Below, in pieces: positions 55,250-64,000 of a stretch of 64,000 nt of DNA. The stretch covers positions 34,848,501 through 34,912,500 of the forward strand of contig JAZHRO010000013.1 of assembly GCA_037157565.1 (NCBI GenBank), given 5' to 3'. Source of the stretch: Thalassia testudinum. Its lineage: Eukaryota > Streptophyta > Magnoliopsida > Alismatales > Hydrocharitaceae. The notes under the pieces were generated by a model. It was not told where the DNA came from and did no database searches. It saw only the letters and a program-made list of their open reading frames with translations. Every line of letters begins with the position of its first letter. The first letter of the stretch is position 1. A program made the translations under genes and the position numbers.

Positions 55250-58200
55250 AGCAACAATGCCCTAAGAAAAAAATCACCCCAAATCAATTGGTAGCTAAGC
55301 ATCAAATCTATTCTCTTTCAATCTTATAAATAAACCACCTCTCGATAAACTTTTCCATTGCATGCTTTCCTATTTTCTGTTACAAATACATGAACTTCTT
55401 TTGGGTTCCCTTCATTCCCATATAAAGACATCGAAAATCATTTGATTTTATCATTACAATTCTTTTTTCACGCTCCACAACTGATATTAATTGCATTCCT
55501 ATGATTTCTCATCAAGCTAACCCTTATTTGTAAATCAAGGTACATTCCAACATAGTTTGCTCCACAAGATGAAAGACTCTTGGATTGTTTTTGCCTAAGA
55601 AGAGTCAATGTGCACAACAGCTCAACAAATTTGGGGGGGGGGGGGGGGGGGGGGGGGGTTAGGAAAAAAATGACCCAAATCAAATGCTTGATGCGTCGTA
55701 GAACACCAAGGGAGGACAACCATCAGAGAAGAGAAAGGAGAATTGCCATGCTACCATTACTCGAAGAAGAAATCACTTAAAAAGGAAAGAAACCAGAGAT
55801 GGAATGAAAACGGACCCTTTGACGTGCGGAAAATGCCGACGATGGTCTATATTATCTATTTATCACTACAGGTGCAACAAAGGTCTTTCCTTCTTTGGTG
55901 ATGCTAAGGAGCCCCTAAAGGATAGGTAATGGGAGAAGAAGCCAAACCAAGAGGAGGAGGAAGAAGAGTGAGCACTTTCAAAAGTGTGGGTCAATCATGA
56001 AGAACATACTTGTGAGAGTATATATGAGAACACAACTTTGGGATATTTGTGTATTCTTTTTTTTTCCCTATTTCCATTACCTTAGGCACCCTTTGGTTGG
56101 GAGATATCTCAAGATATCCCCCAGTCACGAAACCCTTCAAAGGATGAGATTCAACTTATTTCACTTTATTAAATCAACATCAACATTTATTAAAATATAT
56201 TAGTTTCAACCTATCATATTACATGATATCAACATTAATATATATTAAAACTAGTGGATTTGCCTACACTTCACAATAGGAAAGAGATTGATATCCTAGA
56301 TGTAAAACTAATATTGTAGCAAATATTTGCACGATTACTCATTTCCTTACAAATAATTGATAAATTGCAATAGCAACCAAAAAAGATGGTTCATTGTTCA
56401 CTTCCTTCTTTGTTTCAACTCTAATGTTTAAAAGCTTGAACATAAGTGAATTAAAATGGCTCATAAATAGAACGAGATTCTTTTCTTTTCAACTCTAAGT
56501 TCTAAAAGCTCATAAGTCATAATTAAACTTGGATAGACATAGGTTAATGAAAGTAACTTATGGATAAAATGAGCATATTACCATACTCCACAAAAACACT
56601 TTTCGATTGCTTTTCTAAAAGCCAACATTAGACGGAAAAATAAAAATGTAACTATGTGTAACCTGATTCAAACAATTTTGCATAGAACTTTTGGAAAAGG
56701 CAAAAGCTAAATTTCGGATTTTGATTTCAAAACATGAACCAAATGTTAAATGAAAGATTAATATTACAAAAATAAGTTGAAGACTCATATTTTCTAATAT
56801 GCGGTAACTGAAGAGTTTTTCTCTTAGATCATCCCCATCTCAGGACAATCCTCGACATGCAGGAAATGTGAATAGAGAACCTGCTTTCTCTTCCATACAT
56901 CCATATTCCTCTCAAGAAGCCCCATGAAACACTAAGCTCTCAAATCCACTACTTGTCATGCCATAATCAATAGTAGTTGATTGCCTTCCATCTTTTTTCC
57001 CTACCATTCAATCCCCATGCATGAAAATCATTTGAGTAAGATTACGTAATGGGAAGAAGAGTTCAAGCTGATTTTATTTTTAATTTAAGGAGATTAAATT
57101 AGAATTGAACTTAAATGGTAGAAAATACTTGAAATAAAATGATGAAATTTCAATTTTCGTTCATCCTAGTATGAAAGAAAATCTTAAAAAAAAAAAAAAA
57201 AAAAAAAGATTGACGGGTATGAGAGCAACATGGACTAATCAAATCATGTGGATCGAGAAATATTGCCATCTGAATCCAACAATATCACATGTAATATATA
57301 CTTATATATAAGGGATGACCTATTGAAACTCAAAAAAGATCTCAATTATGCAAAGTGATCCTTCGTGATCACACCATCAAGTCATGTCAATTTGCTGGAA
57401 ATTTTTTAACCTGCATACGTTTAGCTCCTTGTTTCTTATATATGAAGTTGATGTGAAAAAAATCACTTAACCTTGCATAGGTTTGGCTCCTTATTTTGTA
57501 TATATGAATTTGATGTGAAAAAGAAAATCAAAAGAAAAAGAAAATAATATTAAAGCTTAAAACTGAAAACCTGAATCATTATTGACTCCTATGACCCCTG
57601 ACCAAAATTGCAAGCCTAGAGGTCAAATTTAGGATCGTAGGAATTCACCCATATGAAATATGATTTCCAAATACAACCTAGGGAAAATTAGCTTTTGTTC
57701 ATCAAACATCAGGTCTGGTACCTATATATTTATAAGCTAATTAACATTTGAAACCATGTTGTCATCCTACATAATGATGCCAAATGGAACAATTATAGGA
57801 ATGCTAAAAATATTTTTTTTTTTGTAAAAAAATGGGTCACTTCTAGGAATCTCAAGATCACTGAAGAAATCATCAAAAAGAATCCAATTAAAAATAAAAA
57901 GGTAACTAGCAATGTTAATATCCACCATAGAACATTGCATGCGGCATACAATAATAGATGGATTATTAGTTCATTGATATTAACACTAAATGTGACCACA
58001 ACACAGGGAATAATTGAGAAGACCCCAAAAACCGGCAAAAAAAAACTTAGAAGACCCCAAGTCAGTTTCATGTGCACCTCATGCTTCACCGATGCTGGAA
58101 GATGGAGAAAGCAGTCAAAGGATCACCTTGATGAGCATGACAACAAACTTATTTTGTAAGTAAATATGTCAAGATGGGAGAAGCAATACACCTGACACGA

Positions 58201-58990
58201 TGACGACAAAGACAGAAAGGAAATGGTCGCGAGGAAGGAACCAAAAAGCATCTGCTTGGTGGGCCATTCAAAGACATATAGCCTTTTGTAGACGTCGCTT
58301 CCTTGTATTAAAAACTACAAGGTGCAATCACGTTGAAAACACACGTTAAGCACCTCCGAATTTGTTATTGTTCTATAGAACCAATCTTATGGGATGGAAT
58401 ATTTAAAAAAAAGTACTACAATATAGGTGCATACACTAAATGAGTTGGGATGAACTCCCCTAAATTATTCGTCAAGAGCACATAGATTACTCTAACAAAC
58501 AAATAATCAAATTTCAACCAAATACAAAATTTATGTGCAGAAAGAAAAGTGAATAAAATCTCACCAGATAAAAAAATAAAATAAGAATCTCGGATGATAT
58601 TTGATTTAAATATAAAAATTATTTTAAAAATTATTGATGATATTTGATTTAGATGTAAAATTTACTTGTGATATTTGATTCCGAAGGGGTGAATGGTGAC
58701 ACAAAACTCACCAAGTCTGCGATTTACGGAGATTACATGGTCACATGTCCTTTTTACAACATGTACAGCAAAAGGCATTTCCTTACATTTTCGTGAAGCA
58801 AAAAGGGGTCAGGCAATGTGGGTACAAGATTCTTGCACACGTGCGGGCCATTGAGTATAATAAGGGGTGCATTAATACACCCTATTACATCATGGATTGA
58901 GGGCAATGTGATAAGTTGTAGGATTAAACCTACTCCATGAGGGCATGGAAGCTAGAATGGGTTTTATCCTAAGATTTTTATGCCCCTTGG
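55250..58990. other. AT-rich intergenic DNA, no gene recognised
   Basis: No domain or coding motif on either strand. Contents: a run of 26 G at 55633-55658, a poly-A run at 57187-57207, two similar 60-bp segments near 57410-57530 (CTTGCATAGGTTTGGCTCC type), and a hydrophobic minus-strand frame at 58089-57793 that I do not accept as a gene. Confidence 0.55.
55633..55658 (+). repeat. Homopolymer of 26 G
   Basis: Uninterrupted G run following AAATTT. It could form G-quadruplex structure; its exact length is unreliable in most sequencing. Confidence 0.8.
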
Positions 58991-58996
58991 GATAGA

Positions 58997-61671
58997 TGTT
59001 GCGTCGCTTTCGTCGTAGTTTAAGAAATTGCGCTGTAATATAATGATGAAAATTGCAGCAACATTTAAAATTTATAAGTACTCGAAAGTAAGAATGAGTC
59101 CGAAGTCGTTCGTACGAAGCAAATATGGAATTCACACATTAGTCACAATATAAAACAGGTGAGCACAATAATAAAAATATGCAATGAGAATCAATTAATC
59201 AAAATATACTCAATAATAGACCAAATTGTATCTCAAGAAATAATTGGATAAAAAGAATAGAAAAACTCTAAAAATTATGATTTAAATCACCACTTAAATC
59301 CCTCAATCAAGCACGTATCCCAATGTAATTAACCAATTCAATTTCTCAACAGTATCTTGAACCACTTACCACGTCAGCACCAAGATATTCACGTCAGATA
59401 ATCTCTCAATAAGTCCACAGTGTTTTTCAATCAGACATCAGGCCCTAAGGTCAGACACCTTAAACACTTAGAGCCTCACCACAAGGCACAAAGGAACAAC
59501 ACCTCAACCCAAGCATAAGGTGATCTTAGAATCGCCTAAGTGTTGGCACACAATGCACATACTTCGAGGCAACAGGGTAGGAAACCCGATGCAAAACCAC
59601 CCCCCACCCTCCTCATATTTCCTTTCTTCCTTAGTCGGGTAATCGGGTAGTTTAGTAATGGGTAATCGGATATGGCCCAAACTTGCAGGCATAATCGCGG
59701 GCGAGGGCACGTGTAGAGGGGCATGTGTGAAAGCGCATGGGCGAGGGGACCTCATCCCTGTGTGTTGAGGCGATAAGGCTTGTGGCCGAAAGCAATTTAT
59801 GCACTACACAAAGTTTGGTGCCCACGATGTGGGACAAAACTTGCTCCCTTTTCTTTAGCAGCTTCACGTGAAGCTTCTCTATCAATTGACGCTGTTGTTG
59901 CTGCTATGTTGGCCAATTGAAGGCCCAACTATCTTCGTAGGTAGATTCCGCAGCTGTTCGAAGTGATAACAAGGCCTATTGATGGCCAGAGGAGTGAGGT
60001 TGGTGACGAAGAAGACGGTGGCGGCAGTGATGATTCGGCAGAGTACCTGAGATAGGAATATGGGCTAAAAGCCCTTGTTAAATAGCAAGGAAGCTCCGCC
60101 GTGAAGTAGCGGAGCGTGGGGTGGTCGTAATTTGGTGTGTGAGGGTGTGAATCAACCGGTCGATGTCAAAGACGAAGGCAAGGATCGAGGGTGTTTGGCC
60201 AGCCAATGGAAGAAGCAAAACTCCTAATTGAGTTAGGGCTTTTGCTCGTGACAGTGAGACGAAGGTGTGGGTGGCGGTGGCATGGCGTTTCGTTGAGTGT
60301 AGCAATCGAACGAAGCTCGTCGGAGCTTCGCCGACCACAAAGAAGACGGAGAGGGAGATGGTGGTGTGTTGGTCGGTTTAGGAGGAGGTAGGATGGATCT
60401 AGAGAGGGAGAGGAAGAAGAATATCTAGCTAAGGGATGAAGGGGAAGAGAATTTCACACCGACGTGACTTGCCAGATGTGGAAGGGATGAATACCTTCGA
60501 TGAGGTTGGGTAGCGAGGATGAAGGTGGAAGTGGCCCCTGTTGTGATTAGCAAGGAGAGGAGGAACTTGAGGGAGAGATTGGGGCACTTGATTTGGCCGT
60601 CGAGTGGCTAGAGCGAAGGGGTTGATGAAACTCGCCAGAGTCGTGGCAGAGGCGGTCGGAGGAAGAAGGGAAGAGGGTTTTGGGGCCTAATCAGACTGAG
60701 AAATATGTTGGGGTCAAGATGAACCTTTATAGAGCTCAAACCCGAGCTCTAAATCAAGGAATTTGCGTGATTGAGTCGAGTTTTGGAATCAAGAAACCCC
60801 AAGATTTTCGTAAGCTCCAACGACCTTTTTGCCTTGAATCAGGGTCTAAGATCCTGATGGAATTGTTCTCCATAGTTTGAACACCAATCCCACCAAATTT
60901 GGTGGGACTTGGTGCTGATTGATGAGGTTTCACACTGGTCAAAGGTCGGTGCTGCATGGTTGACTCAACAATGGTGGCAGGGGATCTTTGTGAAGATGAG
61001 GAAGTTAGGGGGCTATTAGTAAGGAATTTTAAAAGTTAGGGGCTCAAGTGTAGGAAATAGAGATCTTAGGGGCAAAATTGTAAACTAGGTTAAGATGGAT
61101 TCTGATTGGGCCCAAATTTTGGTCTTAACCTAATTTGGACCCAAAGAATATAATGATGAAATTTTATTTGAGTTTTGATCACGTTTAACTATGTAAATTG
61201 CACAGAAGCCCAAATCAAGGTAAATTCCCATCTGAAACTCTATTTTAGGTCAAAATGGGTTTAGATGGTCAAACCAAAGGTACCAAACCTCTTAGAATAT
61301 TTTTCTATAAAATTTAAGAGATTTAGATGAATTTTATCCTGACCAAAACCTCTTCAATTCAAGCGAGCTTGAGAATTAGGGTTTTGTGTACTATTTTGGT
61401 TCTTGAAATGCGTAAAACCCTGTTTCTGTCAGTGTGGACCCAATTCTTAGGCTTTAATGCTCAGTTGACCTCTAATTAACCCCTAGGTGACCCCGTGGTT
61501 ACTCTGCACTTGTGATGTGATGTTAAAACTGTAAAATTAACCCTATTTAATTATTCTCTCCTCAAAATAGATCTGAGTAGAATTATTTTCCTCAGGCGAT
61601 CATTTAGGAGCATTTGTCTCTCGATTTCAACTAATTCAAGTTATTTATGGCGAATGATGTCATTACTATCG
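58997..61671 (-). repeat. Repeat R copy 2 (LTR-like, probable solo LTR, 2.68 kb)
   Basis: Collinear with R copy 1 (15932-16401 plus 43889-46024) and of similar length. On the plus strand it starts TGTTGCGTCG, and candidate target duplications ATAGA lie at 58992-58996 and 61672-61676. The far end reads CG rather than CA, so the boundary is tentative. The minus strand has TATAAA (complement of 60726-60731) and then a CT-rich leader. No pol motif is present. Confidence 0.6.
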
Positions 61672-62042
61672 ATAGATATATCATGCAATAAATGTCGCTA
61701 GACACAGGATATCCCGCCCTATCCGGTGCTTAAGGAGTCAATGTCTTTGTGGGAGTATACATATACGTAGCATTATGAAGTGTATGATATTAAGAAAATT
61801 TACATGTATACCCCTAAAAGGTTCGTACCTTTCACTTAAGTACCTATAAAATTTGGGTTAAACAAAAATTACTACTTTAGTAGATTTGATCAAGAAAAGA
61901 TATCTTTTTTCCTCCTTTACATCCTAATACTAAAATCAATGTCACTCTTGCCTTTGAATCACCTTAAATCGTAGGCCTAGAGTGGCTTCGCACTTCTACA
62001 ACATCTCGAGGATGAGATTCTTCCTTTTTTTTCATAAGTTAC

Positions 62043-63137
62043 TGATACAGGCCAAATAGGAGGAGTTTAAAGTCGTTTTGTTATAGTAAAATCTCCTAAA
62101 TAGCTTAATCAACAGATAAAATTTATAAACTCGAAACCTAAAATTAAATCCGAGGTCGAATATAGAGAGCAAAAATGAAATTCACGCGGTAATATTCAAT
62201 TGTATATAAATGAGTACAATAAATGAAGCCAAATACAAGATATTCAATGAATAACAATCTACTCAAATAATATTCAATAATAATCAAAAGTATTTCAAGA
62301 GACCACAATAACAAAAAGAAATCTAAGACAAAATAACAGTGATTTAGATTACCAATTATTAGCCTTAATTAAGCATATGTATTAGATCTCAATTATATCA
62401 AATAAATGAATAATAGCTTGAATGGTACAGTGATCAGACGATAGTTTCCCAAATCAGATGACTTAAATGTTCATCAGACACAAGGCTTCTTAAAGACTTT
62501 CTTCTTTTCAGCTTCTCTCTCTCTTCTGTTTTCCTTCTCTTCTCTTCTCTTCTTCTTCTTCAAACCTTCTCTTCTCAGGGCCTTCCCTTCCTTTTCCTTT
62601 CTTCTTTTGCCTCAGCTTTCCTTCTCTTCCCTTCTTCTCTTCAAGTCTTCTCCTTCTTCCTTAGCTCTTCTTCACAACACAAGGGACAATTCCTTCATCG
62701 ACTAAGTGTCGAGCCTTCTCTCTGAAGAGCAAAACCCCCTTCCCCCGCTCACAAATTCCTCCTCCTCTTCTCTCTCAGATAACTGGGTAGCCAATCGGGT
62801 AATCGTGTTAAGCAGTATCGGGTCTAGGGCTACCGACGTGGGTAGTAGCTAAGGAGTGAGGGCTTAGGCAGGTACGGGTGAGTGGGTAAGGGGACCTCAC
62901 CCCGTGTTCTTGAGGCAATAAGCCTAAAGCACAAAAACGACATAAGGGCGATCGTGCGGTCTTCCTTCACCGATGTGGGACTATCCCACTGAGCTTCTCC
63001 TCACGCAAGACTGCAGTAGCTGCAGAGATGGTGCCTTCGTCGATTGGAGCTGAAGTAGCACATGAAGCCTTTAATTGAGGGCCTAAAAAGGGTCCTGGGA
63101 TGCACCCGCACGGCCTGGAAGGGTTCTTGGTGAAGAA
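62043..63137 (-). repeat. Repeat R copy 3, partial and more diverged
   Basis: Shares AAAATTTATAA, AAATGAAATTCAC, ATTTCAAGAGA and GATTTAGAT(T/C)A landmarks with copies 1 and 2. It also shares the GGGTAATCG-rich zone and GGGGACCTCACCCC (62888-62902; compare GGGGACCTCATCCC at 59745). It is interrupted at 63138 by a B-family LTR. Confidence 0.55.
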
Positions 63138-64000
63138 TGTTGTGTCAGAAAATCATCGCAAAAGGATTTTGAGTTTTGAAAACCCGTCGTTGTAGTGCGA
63201 TTTGCAAGAAAAACCGTTAACGGATAATTTTAATTGAAACTCGAAAGGAATTCTGGGTCGAACACAAGGAGGTGGACATTTGATTAAAAATCGCATTTGA
63301 TTTGTTTATCACGAAGCAAAGTAGCTAGTCAAAAAACTAGCTATCTACTTAAAGAATAATGAATAGAAGAGAGAGAGAGAGAATATTACAGATAAAGACA
63401 AAATAGAAGTAGAATCAACATGAATTTCATAACCACCAAGTGATGTTCTTTACAACTAATCACTACAACTACTCATTACACTAGAAAGCAGTAAATCTAT
63501 TCTAGAAAGCGGTAAAAGAGAAGGTGGAGAGAAGTTATCCTCCTCGACGACTGCTTGGAGGACGAGCCGTGTTGACGAAGCGCCCGGACAAGGGTGGTGA
63601 GATGCAGGATGAGGGAGAACGAGGACGAACAATGGAGGACAGGGTAGGGCGACGTCACAGTGGGATCCACTTCTCGAATGGCGGTGAGAGGACAACCGCA
63701 GAATGCTCTACGAACGAGATGAGAAGGTGAAAAAATTATATTTTTAACTCTAGGGGAGCATCCTGCGTTTGGGACAAGCTCTTAAAGCTTTGGAGGGGGT
63801 GAGAGGAGAGGAAGAGATAAAGAATTCGAGTGGTAGGGGTCCCCTTTTATAGTTGTAGGGATTGAGGGCAAATGGGTCAATTCATGCTTAAAAATTTAGT
63901 GCACAGGTCTTTAGTGACAGATTTATTCGTCACTAAAGACCTGAATGTGGGTGTAGGTTCGCTTGCCCGTGCACCTCCTCTCCTTCCTTTACTTCAACGC
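63138..64000 (-). repeat. B-family LTR, minus strand, cut by window edge
   Basis: On the minus strand it contains GCAACTATAAAAGGAG-like promoter wording (TATAAAA, complement of 63845-63851). Next come CAAAGCTTTAAGAGCTTGTCC, GTCGAGGAGGA, CTGCTTTCTAG and a GTTCGACCC motif, and it ends CACAACA at 63138. All are in the same order as in the element B LTRs at 23700-24482 and 33790-34569. No primer site follows, so it is probably a solo or truncated LTR. Confidence 0.8.
63904..63943. promoter_or_regulatory. Perfect 15-bp inverted repeat upstream of the B-family TATA box
   Basis: Arms CAGGTCTTTAGTGAC and GTCACTAAAGACCTG around a 10-base loop. Equivalent weaker hairpins lie at 23647-23676 and 33737-33766 in the other two B-family LTRs, each about 55-60 bp upstream of TATAAAA. 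The TTTAGTGAC...GTCACTAAA wording is common in plant CACTA transposon ends. Confidence 0.7.

Noticed and set aside
57793..58089. 98-codon hydrophobic minus-strand frame that could be a membrane protein
   Set aside because: AT-rich sequence readily yields Leu/Phe/Ile/Val runs; there is no conserved motif, splice context or related copy.

Overview
The window reads as plant nuclear DNA from an angiosperm; I cannot place the family. It is a retrotransposon nest with almost no host gene content. The evidence is plant-type LINE ORFs, Ty1/copia elements with initiator-Met primer sites, a Ty3/gypsy element with a chromovirus-like pol tail, and Athila-lineage gypsy elements with tRNA-Asp-like primer sites. 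The only host trace is one exon, perhaps two, of an oxysterol-binding-protein-related (ORP) gene on the minus strand near 2.3-2.9 kb. No coding element is intact: all carry stops, frameshifts or deletions.

Layout. 1-2 kb: 5' part of a minus-strand LINE running off the left edge. 2.3-2.9 kb: ORP exon(s). 3.9-6.1 kb: a 1.9-kb non-autonomous LTR element (minus) between two copies of a ~125-bp flank. 6.1-9.8 kb: decayed minus-strand copia with 134-bp LTRs. 9.86-14.6 kb: decayed plus-strand gypsy. 15.9-46.0 kb: a long minus-oriented LTR-like repeat ('R') split by a 27.5-kb Athila-type complex (16402-43888) that has matching outer LTRs and a perfect CCAAG target-site duplication. 46.0-47.8 kb: an orphan LTR-like block full of the palindrome CAGACGTCTG. 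48.3-54.7 kb: decayed plus-strand copia pol and 3' LTR, the latter interrupted by a 2.67-kb solo LTR (51215-53881, perfect GTTGG duplication). 55.2-59.0 kb: AT-rich DNA without a recognisable gene. 59.0-63.1 kb: two more R copies. 63.1-64 kb: a minus-strand LTR of the nested element's family, running off the right edge.

The Athila-type complex is the most informative part. Between one pair of outer LTRs lie two complete sets of leader and 3' UTR. The left set encloses an unrecognised acidic ~680-codon reading frame in place of gag-pol. The right set encloses a recognisable gag-pol. Between them lies a second Athila-type element (B) whose 5' LTR is a hybrid. The three modules share small non-coding structures that look selected: a hairpin directly upstream of the polypurine tract, a CAATG/CATTG hairpin followed by a second polypurine-like tract just after the coding region, and (left and right modules only) three tandem hairpins with compensatory changes.

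A second theme is short palindromes inside LTRs. CAGACGTCTG, with its bZIP-type GACGTC core, is packed into two otherwise different LTRs and also occurs in the Athila LTRs. TTGATCGACCAA-type repeats occur at 47.8 kb, and CACTA-like GTGAC/GTCAC palindromes sit just upstream of the TATA box in B-family LTRs. Boundaries were read by eye; no alignment or database search was run.
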